DNA from: Hominenteromicrobium sp964531265
Lineage (GTDB): Bacteria; Bacillota; Clostridia; Oscillospirales; Acutalibacteraceae
Direction of reading: 5' to 3'
DNA length: 64,000 nucleotides
NCBI GenBank assembly: GCA_964531265.1
Contig: CAZHDW010000008.1
Location: 1-64,000, forward strand
Every line of letters starts with the position of its first letter. Position 1 is the first letter of the stretch. Positions 17,191 to 25,449 of the stretch are shown piece by piece. Both the position numbers and the translations under genes were made by a program. The notes under the pieces are model-generated. The model worked only from the letters and a program-made list of their open reading frames with translations. It was not told where the DNA came from and searched no databases.

Positions 17191-17231
17191 AGCCCCCGAG
17201 TGCTGCTTAATGCGCGTGTTCGGGGGCTTTT
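17191..17231 (+). terminator. Terminator of the M16C peptidase gene
   Basis: A GC-rich stem (agcccccgag ... ttcgggggct) is followed by TTTTG. Confidence 0.85.
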
Positions 17232-17256
17232 GTCGCTATTGTCAGAAACTTTTAAG

Positions 17257-17285
17257 TTGTTTCCGTGCACTATTGCTTGTATAAT
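17257..17285 (+). promoter_or_regulatory. Promoter of the dual-adaptor ABC exporter operon
   Basis: TTGTTT, a 17-bp spacer and a perfect TATAAT lie about 55 bases before the first start codon of the operon. Confidence 0.75.
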
Positions 17286-17340
17286 ATATGTAGAAGAGCT
17301 ATATGCTTGAGGGGTTTAGCTGCAAGAAAGGAATGATCTT

Positions 17341-18660
17341 ATGACTAAGAAAAAAGTATTCACGATCGCGGGGGCGGTGCTCGGCGCCGTTATACTCATA
17401 CTGATCGTATGGCTTGTTGCGGGGGGCAGCAATAAAATGCCGAGTGACCCAAACGAAATAGTGTATGTGACCTCGGTTAGCGACATAGTCGGTACCGGTT
17501 CTCTCGGTATGACAGCTAAATACAGCGGTGTAGTTGAGCCGGAGAAGACGCTTTCGGTATATAAAGATGACACAAAGAAAATATCCGAGCTGTATGTTAC
17601 GGTCGGTCAGGAGGTAGAGGTTGGCGATAAGCTTTTCAGCTACGATATGGATGACCTGAATTTGCAGCTTGAGGAGGCACAGCTCCAGCTCGATAACCTC
17701 ACAAATCGTATATCTACGCTGAATCAGCAGATAAGCTCATTGCAGAAGGAGAAGAACAGTGCACCTTCCTCCGAGCAGTTTTCGTACACACTGCAAATAC
17801 AGTCCGCACAGCTTGAGGTTAAATCCACGGAGTATGATAAATCCGCAAAGGCAAAGGAAATAGAGCAGCTCAAGAAGTCTCTTGAAAATGCCGATGTCAC
17901 AGCGGAAATGGCCGGTGTGATAAAGCAGATAAATGACGGCACAGATATATACGGAAGTAATTCCGGGGCGTATATCACGATACTTGCAACCTCCACATAC
18001 CGCGTTAAGGGAACAGCAACCGAGCTGAATATCTATGATATTCAGGAGGGTATGCGCATGAAGGTTATTTCGAGAGTTGACCCCGAGATGACATGGAGCG
18101 GTACTATCGAAAGCATCGAGCGCGAGGCTTCAAGCGATACAGGTGACAGCAACATCTATTACGGCTCAGAGGATTCTTTCACCAGTGCGACAAAGTATAA
18201 TTTCTACATAATTCTGGATGATTTCGACGGCCTCATGCTTGGACAGCATGTGTATGCCGAGCCGGAATCCGAGGAGATCAAAACCGGTCTGTGGCTGCCG
18301 AGCTACTACATTGTGAATGAGGGTAGCAAGAATTATGTTTGGGCGGCTGACGGTAAGAATCGCATTGAGAAGCGGGAGATCACTCTCGGCGGCTACGATG
18401 AAATGCTGTCGGAATACGAGATTCTTTCCGGAATCAACGAGGAGGATAAGCTTGCTGTGGCCGATGAACGAGTACACAGCGGCATGTATGCCACGGATGA
18501 TATGTCCTATCTGAATGTTGACATGCCCGAGGATGAGTTTGTCGATGACGAATACTTTGCCGAGGACGACATGTACATGGACGAGGATATGAACGTTGCC
18601 CTTGTTGAGGACGGTGCGGTAGTGGAGAGTGATGCAGTGATCGGGGGTGCTGATGCATGA
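17341..18660 (+). CDS. Membrane-fusion (HlyD/MacA-like) protein 1 of an ABC exporter
   Basis: A 439-residue protein with one N-terminal membrane anchor (about residues 6-29, AGAVLGAVILILIVWLVAG), a lipoyl/barrel-sandwich half, a coiled-coil hairpin (about 95-185, LQLEEAQLQLDNLTNRI), the other half-motif, a beta-barrel domain, and a very acidic tail (DEFVDDEYFAEDDMYMDED). This is the layout of periplasmic adaptor-like subunits, which in Gram-positives extend from the outer membrane face of MacB-type exporters. Its stop overlaps the ATPase start by 4 bases (ATGA). Confidence 0.85.
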   Translation: MTKKKVFTIAGAVLGAVILILIVWLVAGGSNKMPSDPNEIVYVTSVSDIVGTGSLGMTAKYSGVVEPEKTLSVYKDDTKKISELYVTVGQEVEVGDKLFSYDMDDLNLQLEEAQLQLDNLTNRISTLNQQISSLQKEKNSAPSSEQFSYTLQIQSAQLEVKSTEYDKSAKAKEIEQLKKSLENADVTAEMAGVIKQINDGTDIYGSNSGAYITILATSTYRVKGTATELNIYDIQEGMRMKVISRVDPEMTWSGTIESIEREASSDTGDSNIYYGSEDSFTSATKYNFYIILDDFDGLMLGQHVYAEPESEEIKTGLWLPSYYIVNEGSKNYVWAADGKNRIEKREITLGGYDEMLSEYEILSGINEEDKLAVADERVHSGMYATDDMSYLNVDMPEDEFVDDEYFAEDDMYMDEDMNVALVEDGAVVESDAVIGGADA

Positions 18661-19346
18661 TCCTTGAGCTGCGGAATATCTATAAGACATATATGCAGGG
18701 AAAGATAGAGGTGCCCGTGCTGAAGGATATCTCTCTTTCCGTTGAGGACGGGGAATACCTTGCAATAATGGGGCCGTCCGGCTCGGGAAAAACGACACTG
18801 ATGAATATTATTGGCTGCCTCGATCTTCCTACCTCGGGTACATATGAGCTGGCAGGCGAGAACATCATAGGCTGCAGCGAATCGAAGCTGTCGGAGATCA
18901 GACTGAATTCAGTTGGCTTTGTGTTTCAAAGCTTCCATCTGCTTCCGAGACAGAGCGCAGTGGATAATGTTGCGCTGCCGCTGCTATATGCCGGTGTATC
19001 CAAAAAGGAGCGCCGTGAGCGCGCGATAAAGGCCCTTGAAAGAGTGGGTCTCGGCGACCGCGTGGAATTTAAGCCGAACCAGCTTTCGGGCGGTCAGTGC
19101 CAGAGAGTTGCCATAGCGAGAGCCATAGTAAATAATCCGAAGATACTTCTGGCGGATGAGCCCACCGGTGCGCTTGACAGTCATTCCGGTGCGCAGATAA
19201 TGGATTTGTTTAAGGCTTTGAACGACGAGGGCGTGACTATCGTTATGATAACGCATGATCGCGATGTGGCAGACCATGCAAAGAGAGTTATGCATATCCT
19301 CGACGGCAGATTTGCCGAGGATACACATAATGGGGAGGTGGAATGA
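18657..19346 (+). CDS. MacB/LolD-like ABC ATPase
   Basis: A 229-residue ATPase with Walker A GPSGSGKTT (about residues 39-47), signature LSGGQCQRVAIARA, Walker B ILLADEPTGALD and H-loop ITHD. These match the MacB/LolD/FtsE group, which drives mechanotransmission by FtsX-type permeases rather than classic transport. Start and stop overlap the neighbouring adaptor genes by 4 bases each (ATGA), so all four genes are translationally coupled. Confidence 0.93.
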   Translation: MILELRNIYKTYMQGKIEVPVLKDISLSVEDGEYLAIMGPSGSGKTTLMNIIGCLDLPTSGTYELAGENIIGCSESKLSEIRLNSVGFVFQSFHLLPRQSAVDNVALPLLYAGVSKKERRERAIKALERVGLGDRVEFKPNQLSGGQCQRVAIARAIVNNPKILLADEPTGALDSHSGAQIMDLFKALNDEGVTIVMITHDRDVADHAKRVMHILDGRFAEDTHNGEVE

Positions 19347-21103
19347 TGAAGTTTTCACTGACACCTAAAACCAAAAAAATTGTCATTGCTTCGACTTCTT
19401 CCGTGTTGGCTGTAGTGCTTATAGTCGTCGTTATTATTGCGGTGCTTAAGACCAGAACAGCCAATATGACGGTGGATGTCGAGCAGGTTACGAATGTTTC
19501 CACATATTATTGGGGCGACCAATCGTATACCTACGGAATTGCCGAAAGTGACTATGTTCAGGAGCTTTACCCCGACAGGGAGAAGGCGATTTCCGAGATA
19601 TTCGTCAAAGAGGGCGATTCGGTCAAGATCGGTGACACTCTTCTGCAATATGACACAACAAAGCTCGAGCTGACGGTTGAGAGCAGCGAGCTTGATAAGC
19701 AGAAGAAGGAATACGAGCTTGAGCAGGCAAAGAAGGAGCTGACAAAGCTCCAAAACACAAGGCCCTATGTTGAGCCGGCTCCGGTGGTCACACCATCACC
19801 CACACCGATCCCGGCATCAACCGCAGAGCTCTATGAGGAGCTGAATATGCACTCAAAGCCGTTCAAGGGCACCGGTACTCCGGAGGATCCGTATGTGTTC
19901 CTCTGCACTGAGGATTGCGTGCTGACAAGGGAATTCCTGTTAAAACTTCTCGGCGTTTCCGAGCTCCGTCCAACGCCAACACCCATTCCCACTCAGGAGC
20001 CCACACCGATGCCGTCCGCTGAGCCGACACCGGGCCTGGAGGAGAGCTCAGAGCCGGATGCGTCCGTAATGTCGCTTTTCACCAATATGTCATTGACAAG
20101 TGGCGTGACCGTACTGACGGACGATGGCAAGGAATATACACTGCCTAATGGGCCGTTTGCAGTGCGTCTTGAGGTGCATGAGGAAAACAACGAGAATCTG
20201 CCCCTTATTAAGGGCTGGCAGATAGACGGAGATAAGCTTTCCGCAGGCTTTATTGCGGCTACGATAAACGAGCCCGGCGATGTGAATATTCCCGAGCTTG
20301 ATGAGGACGCAGGTATAACCTATACAGGCCCGATGTATACGGCTGATGAGCTGAAGACTCTTATTCAGGAGAAAAAGCAGCAGATACTTGATCTTGAGCT
20401 TGAGGTCAAGCAGGCGGCACATGAGCATGAAAAGGCTAAGCTTGCGTTTGATAACGCCACGGTAAAGGCAAGCGTCGACGGAACTGTTAAGACGCTCATC
20501 GATCTTGAAACTGCGTTAGAGACGAATTCACCGTTCATGGTGGTGTCCGGTGGAGACGGCTTCTACGTTACCGCCACACTCAGTGAGTCTTTGCTCGAAA
20601 GCATTCATGTCGGCGATATCGTTATGGCTAATTCGTGGGAGAGCGGACAGATGTACATGGCCGAAATAGTCAGCATATCCGATTTCCCGAATGACCGTAA
20701 CGATAATTACGACGGTTCGACAAATCCGAACAGCTCGAGCTATTCCTTCACTGCTCGCATAGAGCAGGTCGGCGGACTGCAAAACGGCATGTGGCTCGAT
20801 ATAACAATGGAGGCCGGGGCTGACGGAGAAGCGGAAAGCGGCACCTTCTACCTCTTTAAAGCGTATATACGCAGCGATGATGGCGGCAAGTACGTATTAA
20901 AGGTCGGAGAGGATGGGCGAATACACAAGACATACATCCAAACCGGAAAGACCATATACAGCGAATATACGGAGATAAAGAGCAATAATCTTACCGAGGA
21001 GGATTATATAGCCTTCCCGTATGGAAAAAACGCTGTTGACGGCGCAAAGGCCAACGGAATACCGGAGGATAACGGCGGAATTGAAGCAAGGGGGATCGCA
21101 TAA
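19343..21103 (+). CDS. Membrane-fusion protein 2 with proline/threonine-rich insertions
   Basis: A 586-residue second adaptor, distinct from the first. It has an N-terminal anchor (about 12-36, VLAVVLIVVVIIAVL), a barrel-sandwich half-motif with VKEGDSVKIGDTLLQYD, and then a coiled-coil interrupted by two low-complexity segments (PVVTPSPTPIPAS near 152-165; PTPTPIPTQEPTPMPS near 210-230). A globular insert lies between and after them, before the return helix (about 365-385) and the barrel domains. The P/T linkers look like cell-wall-spanning spacers. GGGGAGG precedes the double ATG. Confidence 0.82.
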   Translation: MMKFSLTPKTKKIVIASTSSVLAVVLIVVVIIAVLKTRTANMTVDVEQVTNVSTYYWGDQSYTYGIAESDYVQELYPDREKAISEIFVKEGDSVKIGDTLLQYDTTKLELTVESSELDKQKKEYELEQAKKELTKLQNTRPYVEPAPVVTPSPTPIPASTAELYEELNMHSKPFKGTGTPEDPYVFLCTEDCVLTREFLLKLLGVSELRPTPTPIPTQEPTPMPSAEPTPGLEESSEPDASVMSLFTNMSLTSGVTVLTDDGKEYTLPNGPFAVRLEVHEENNENLPLIKGWQIDGDKLSAGFIAATINEPGDVNIPELDEDAGITYTGPMYTADELKTLIQEKKQQILDLELEVKQAAHEHEKAKLAFDNATVKASVDGTVKTLIDLETALETNSPFMVVSGGDGFYVTATLSESLLESIHVGDIVMANSWESGQMYMAEIVSISDFPNDRNDNYDGSTNPNSSSYSFTARIEQVGGLQNGMWLDITMEAGADGEAESGTFYLFKAYIRSDDGGKYVLKVGEDGRIHKTYIQTGKTIYSEYTEIKSNNLTEEDYIAFPYGKNAVDGAKANGIPEDNGGIEARGIA

Positions 21104-22356
21104 TGATAGAGAATATCAGACTTTCTTTTCAGGGAATATGGTCGCATAAGATGCGTTCCTTTCTGACTATGCTCGGTATAATCATAGGAATTGCTTCAAT
21201 AATCTCCATAGTGTCAACAATAAAGGGCACAAATGAGCAGATAAAGAAGAACCTGATAGGCTCGGGCACCAATACCGTGCAGATACAGCTTTATCGCGGA
21301 GATTATCAGTATGAAATGCTCTATGAGGGCTTGCCCACCGGAATTGAGGTGAGCGATGACGAGGTGATGCAGAAAATACTTGACGTTGATGATGTTGAGA
21401 ATGCTGCATTCTATACAAGCAGAACGGACTACTACAATTCTGTTTATTTCAAGAACAATGGAGTTTCCGGTGCGCAGATATACGGCGTTGATAACAGTTA
21501 TTTCTCCACGAATGAGCTGGTGCTCAAGAGCGGAAGACTTTTTGTCGACAGTGATTTTACGGATTTCCATTCCGCGGCCATTATAGATTCCGATATGGTC
21601 GAATCGCTCTTTGACGGCGAGAATCCGATAGGAAGGACTATCGAGATAAATACGATACCCTTCGCCGTTGTCGGCATAGTTGAGGAAAATTCGAAGTTTG
21701 AGCCGGTCATCAACTCGATAGATGAGTACTATACCTACTATTCGGGTAATTCGGCGGCACGTGTGTTCATAACAAATGCTATGTGGCCGGCACTCTATAC
21801 CTTTGATGAGCCTCAGAATGTTGCTATACGCGTATCAAATACCGAGGCTATGACGGATGCAGGAAAGGCTGTTGCCGAGATAATGAACGAGCAGGTCATA
21901 AGCGGCGATATTCAGTATCAGGCGCAGGATCTTCTCAAGCAGGCTCAGGATTTGCAGGATCTCAGCAGCTCCACCAACAGTCAGCTTATATGGATAGCAA
22001 GCATATCCCTGCTTGTCGGCGGTATCGGTGTTATGAATATCATGCTGGTTTCGGTGACGGAGCGTACAAGGGAGATAGGCCTGAAAAAGGCTATCGGAGC
22101 TAAGAAGAGCCGCATCCTGTGGCAGTTCCTGACTGAGGCTGCGGTGCTCACAAGCCTTGGTGGTGTTGTCGGAGTAGGTGCGGGTATCGGTCTGGCAGAG
22201 ATAATTTCAAGGGTCACCTCGGCGCCGGTCGCGATAAGCGTACCGGCAATCGTGATAGCGGTGGTGTTTTCAATGGCTATCGGTATTATTTTCGGTCTGA
22301 TACCGTCATTTAAGGCGGCAAATCTCAACCCGATCGATGCTTTGAGACACGAATAA
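21103..22356 (+). CDS. MacB/FtsX-type ABC permease
   Basis: A 417-residue permease with one N-terminal helix (about 18-40, MLGIIIGIASIISIVS), a large extracytoplasmic MacB-core domain (about 45-290) and three C-terminal helices containing GGIGVMNIMLVSVTERTREIG and KAIGAKK, the standard MacB/FtsX signature. It shares one base with the preceding stop codon (TAATG). It completes the exporter with the upstream ATPase and the two adaptors. The substrate is not evident; relatives export peptides, antibiotics or siderophores. Confidence 0.93.
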   Translation: MIENIRLSFQGIWSHKMRSFLTMLGIIIGIASIISIVSTIKGTNEQIKKNLIGSGTNTVQIQLYRGDYQYEMLYEGLPTGIEVSDDEVMQKILDVDDVENAAFYTSRTDYYNSVYFKNNGVSGAQIYGVDNSYFSTNELVLKSGRLFVDSDFTDFHSAAIIDSDMVESLFDGENPIGRTIEINTIPFAVVGIVEENSKFEPVINSIDEYYTYYSGNSAARVFITNAMWPALYTFDEPQNVAIRVSNTEAMTDAGKAVAEIMNEQVISGDIQYQAQDLLKQAQDLQDLSSSTNSQLIWIASISLLVGGIGVMNIMLVSVTERTREIGLKKAIGAKKSRILWQFLTEAAVLTSLGGVVGVGAGIGLAEIISRVTSAPVAISVPAIVIAVVFSMAIGIIFGLIPSFKAANLNPIDALRHE

Positions 22357-22365
22357 ATAACAAAT

Positions 22366-22416
22366 AAAAGCGGATGCAGCGCTGTCTACGGCAGCCTTGC
22401 AGCCGCTTTTTGTATA
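22366..22416 (+). terminator. Terminator of the ABC exporter operon
   Basis: An imperfect stem opens aaaagcgg and closes ccgctttttg, with an inner tgcag / ctgcaag-type pairing, followed by a T-run. Confidence 0.7.
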
Positions 22417-22437
22417 GTCATATGGTGATTTATAGTA

Positions 22438-22466
22438 TTGAATTTTAATATTTCCTGTGCTATACT
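22438..22466 (+). promoter_or_regulatory. Promoter of the fucosidase gene
   Basis: TTGAAT, a 17-bp spacer and TATACT, with TGTGC directly before the -10 (extended -10). It lies 31 bases before the start codon. Confidence 0.75.
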
Positions 22467-22496
22467 CATCGTAAATCACAGGGAGAGGTGTTTTTT

Positions 22497-23720
22497 ATGA
22501 TTATTGAATCTCGAATCAAGGATTTCGAAAAGCTTGGTTTTGGCATGTTTGTTCATTTCGGCATTTACAGCGTTCTCGGTAAGGGCGAATGGGGAAAGTA
22601 CATTTTGGAAATTCCTGATGAGGAATACGAGCCGCTTGTAAACGTGTTTGATCCAGACCCGGATTGGGCTAAGAAGCTTGTTGCCACCGCTAAGGATGCC
22701 GGTTGCAAGTATATCACGCTTACAACTCGTCATCACGACGGCTTTTCACTGTACGATACCTGCGGCCTTAATGATTACGACGCACCCCATGCAAAGTGCG
22801 GACGTGACCTTGTGCGTGAGTTTGTCAATGCCTGCCGTGCCGAAGGCATAGTTCCGTTCTTCTACCATACTCTGCTCGACTGGCATGAAAAGACCTATGA
22901 TACCGACTTCCCGGAATATTTGAAGTATCTCAGAAGAAGTGTGGAGATACTCTGCACGAATTACGGCAAGATCGGCGGACTGTGGTTTGACGGCAAGTGG
23001 AATAAGCCGGATGCCGATTGGGAGGAGGACGCTCTTTACGGACTCATCAGAAAGTATCAGCCCGATGCAATGATAATCAACAATACGGGCCTTTCCGAAC
23101 GTGGAAGACTGGGCCATATAGAACTTGACAGTGTTACATTTGAGCGTGGTCGCCCGCAGCCGATAAATCTTGCCGATTCTCCGAAGTATGTTGCTTCCGA
23201 GATGTGCCAGACCCTCGGTGAGACATGGGGCTACGGTGCAAATGACATCAATTACAAATCACCCGGAACACTCATTACCGACCTGTGCGTTTGCCGCAGA
23301 TACGGTGCAAACCTGCTTTTGAATGTCGGCCCGATGGGTAATGGTCTGCTGAGACCCCTCGATACAGAGCTTCTGCGCTGCATGGGAGTCTGGACAAAGG
23401 TCTACGGTGAGGCTGTGTATAATGTTCGTCCGTCTGATATTGAGGTCGATAGCGAAAGCGGGGACTACATTCTGAATAATGGAGACGAATATTATGTTTT
23501 CTGCCACGATGTAGGCATGTCGGGTGACGGAAATGTAGTTATAAATGAGCCGCGTTATACCGATAAGTTCAGCTTTGAAAAGCCCATAAAGAGCATCAAA
23601 TGGTTGGATAGCGGTACAGCCGTTCAATTCACTCAGGAAAATGGTATCGTTTCCATGAATACGTGCCCGTTTGCTTACGGAACAAACTATGTCATCCGTG
23701 TGGCTAAGATAGAGCTGTGA
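22497..23720 (+). CDS. Alpha-L-fucosidase, GH29
   Basis: A 407-residue GH29 enzyme that removes terminal alpha-L-fucose. Family blocks are visible: FGMFVHFGIYS at the N-terminus, ITLTTRHHDGFSLYDT, VPFFYHTLLDWH, and IGGLWFDGKWN with the catalytic nucleophile Asp. The C-terminal ~90 residues form a small beta domain. There is no signal peptide, so it is a cytoplasmic enzyme. I chose the ATG at 22497 (MIIESRIKDF) with GGGAGAGG about 8 bases upstream, not the GTG at 22488. It is a single-gene unit. Confidence 0.92.
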   Translation: MIIESRIKDFEKLGFGMFVHFGIYSVLGKGEWGKYILEIPDEEYEPLVNVFDPDPDWAKKLVATAKDAGCKYITLTTRHHDGFSLYDTCGLNDYDAPHAKCGRDLVREFVNACRAEGIVPFFYHTLLDWHEKTYDTDFPEYLKYLRRSVEILCTNYGKIGGLWFDGKWNKPDADWEEDALYGLIRKYQPDAMIINNTGLSERGRLGHIELDSVTFERGRPQPINLADSPKYVASEMCQTLGETWGYGANDINYKSPGTLITDLCVCRRYGANLLLNVGPMGNGLLRPLDTELLRCMGVWTKVYGEAVYNVRPSDIEVDSESGDYILNNGDEYYVFCHDVGMSGDGNVVINEPRYTDKFSFEKPIKSIKWLDSGTAVQFTQENGIVSMNTCPFAYGTNYVIRVAKIEL

Positions 23721-23777
23721 TGCTCCGTTTGTGCGGCTCAGCATATTTACTTTGAAAAGTTTTTCGGTAAAAATCGT

Positions 23778-23806
23778 TTGAAAAAAGCTTTTGTTTGTAC
23801 TATAAT
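23778..23806 (+). promoter_or_regulatory. Promoter of the MATE exporter gene
   Basis: TTGAAA (23778-23783), a 17-bp spacer and a perfect TATAAT (23801-23806). Confidence 0.8.
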
Positions 23807-23812
23807 GTACTT

Positions 23813-23872
23813 AACGAGTTGCTTTAAATGCGTAAGTCCAGTTTTGGGCTTACGCATTATTTTTTTGTTTTT
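23813..23872 (+). promoter_or_regulatory. Short leader with attenuator terminator before the MATE gene
   Basis: Between the strong promoter and the ribosome binding site (TTTTGGAGG), the transcript would carry only about 15 unpaired bases (CTTAACGAGTTGCTTTAA). A complete intrinsic terminator follows: aaatgcgtaagtcc / gggcttacgcatt plus TTTTTTT. Unless something prevents the hairpin, no full-length mRNA is made. Small leaders of this kind upstream of clostridial MATE (mepA) genes include guanidine-IV riboswitches; that identity is a hypothesis here. Confidence 0.7.
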
Positions 23873-23884
23873 TGGAGGTAAATA

Positions 23885-25300
23885 ATGGAAGAACAGAACC
23901 AGTCCTATCTTGCGACAGAGAGGATCGGCAGTTTGATGGGCAAATACGCTGTGCCGTGCATCATTTCGCTGCTTGTAGGCGCACTCTACAACATTGTCGA
24001 CCAGATATTCATTGCAAATGCGGATTATCTCGGCTCATTCGGTAACGCGGCAAATACGGTCGTATTCCCGTTGACGGTCATTGCGCTCGGTGTAGCAGTT
24101 ATGATCGGTGACGGCTGCTGTGCGTTCGTCAGTATATCGCTGGGAGCGGATAACTCAAAAAACGCAAAGCTCAGCGTCGGAAATTCGGTACTCCTCTGCA
24201 TAGTAAGCAGTATTGTCATCACTGCGCTGTACCTTGGCTTTTCCGAGCCCATACTCACGGCCTTCGGAGGCAATGTCAACGCCGAGACCTTTGCACTTTC
24301 AAAGGAATACTTCTTCTGGATAACCCTTGGCATACCGTTCTACATGTTCGGTCAGGCAATGAATCCCATAATCCGTGCGGACGGCTCACCGAAATTTGCC
24401 ATGGTTTCAACTCTTACCGGTGCGGTGCTGAATATAATTCTCGACCCCATATTCATTTTTGTCCTTAAGTGGGGAATGATGGGTGCCGCCGTTGCAACGG
24501 TTATCGGTCAGATGGCTACCGCCGCCCTTGCTGCGTGGTACATCTGCCGCGCCAAAATAATCAAGCCGAGTGTGAAGGATCTGCGTCCCGATGTCTCCGT
24601 CATAGCAAAGACCGCATCCCTCGGCCTGTGCAGCTTTTTGGCTCAGATATCCCTTGTAGCCGCAATGGCAGCTATCAACAACATGATACGCAAGTATGGT
24701 GCACTCGATGTGGTATTCTCGCAGGAGCAGTACTCGCAGATACCGATGGCGGTGGTCGGAATCGTCATGAAGTTTTTACAGATCGTCATTTCAATCGTTA
24801 TCGGTATGGCTGCCGGCTGCATACCGATAGTTGGCTACAATATGGGTGCTAAGCTGGCACACAGAGTAAAGGCACTTTTCACAAGGCTTATAGTCATTGA
24901 GGCCTGCATAGGCACCGTATCCCTTGCTGTTGTAGAGCTATGCCCGAGATTTTTGATACAGATATTCGGTGCGGAAAATGAGAGCACATACTATACGGAT
25001 TTCGCGGTTAAGGCATTCAGAGTGTATCTCTGCATGATAATCCTTGCGTGCGTAAACAAGGCCACATTTATATTCTTACAGGCAATGGGTAAGGCGGTGG
25101 AATCCACCATGCTCTCCATGGTCAGGGAGATCGTTTTCGGTGTGGGCTTTGCGCTTGTACTTCCGATTTTCTTTGGTCTTGACGGTGTGCTGTATTCAAT
25201 GCCCGTGTCAGATGTCTTGACGGCAGTGATCTCCGCTGTTATCATTGCAAAGACATACAGGCAATTGGATTCTGAGATAAAATCATCCGAAACCCAATAA
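23885..25300 (+). CDS. MATE family multidrug efflux transporter (MepA-like)
   Basis: A 471-residue polytopic membrane protein with about 12 helices in two similar halves (MGKYAVPCIISLLVGALYNIV near residue 20; a related block at about 235). N-terminal PCIISLLVGALYNIVDQIFI and the IIRADGSPKFAM loop are typical of MepA-like MATE exporters, which expel cationic compounds using Na+ or H+ gradients. GGAGG lies 7 bases before the ATG. Its expression is likely controlled by the leader terminator just upstream. Confidence 0.93.
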   Translation: MEEQNQSYLATERIGSLMGKYAVPCIISLLVGALYNIVDQIFIANADYLGSFGNAANTVVFPLTVIALGVAVMIGDGCCAFVSISLGADNSKNAKLSVGNSVLLCIVSSIVITALYLGFSEPILTAFGGNVNAETFALSKEYFFWITLGIPFYMFGQAMNPIIRADGSPKFAMVSTLTGAVLNIILDPIFIFVLKWGMMGAAVATVIGQMATAALAAWYICRAKIIKPSVKDLRPDVSVIAKTASLGLCSFLAQISLVAAMAAINNMIRKYGALDVVFSQEQYSQIPMAVVGIVMKFLQIVISIVIGMAAGCIPIVGYNMGAKLAHRVKALFTRLIVIEACIGTVSLAVVELCPRFLIQIFGAENESTYYTDFAVKAFRVYLCMIILACVNKATFIFLQAMGKAVESTMLSMVREIVFGVGFALVLPIFFGLDGVLYSMPVSDVLTAVISAVIIAKTYRQLDSEIKSSETQ

Positions 25301-25306
25301 GGCTTT

Positions 25307-25340
25307 AAAAGGCGTTCCAGGAAACTTGAGCGCTTTTTTG
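25307..25340 (+). terminator. Terminator of the MATE gene
   Basis: Arms aaaaggcgttc and gagcgctttt pair with one bulge and a G-U pair, followed by a T-run. Confidence 0.55.
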
Positions 25341-25380
25341 CCTAAAAAAGTTAATTTGAGGACTTCATTTTTTGAAATAA

Positions 25381-25391
25381 TGTGCTATACT
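25381..25391 (+). promoter_or_regulatory. Extended -10 of the beta-mannosidase promoter
   Basis: TGTGCTATACT matches the extended -10 seen at several other genes here. The -35 (CTTCAT at 17 bp) is poor, so this promoter would rely on the extended -10. Confidence 0.45.
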
Positions 25392-25449
25392 GTAGCTGAG
25401 TATGGCGAAAGCCAGGAAATGTATAATTGATCATTTTGGAGGAAGTTGT

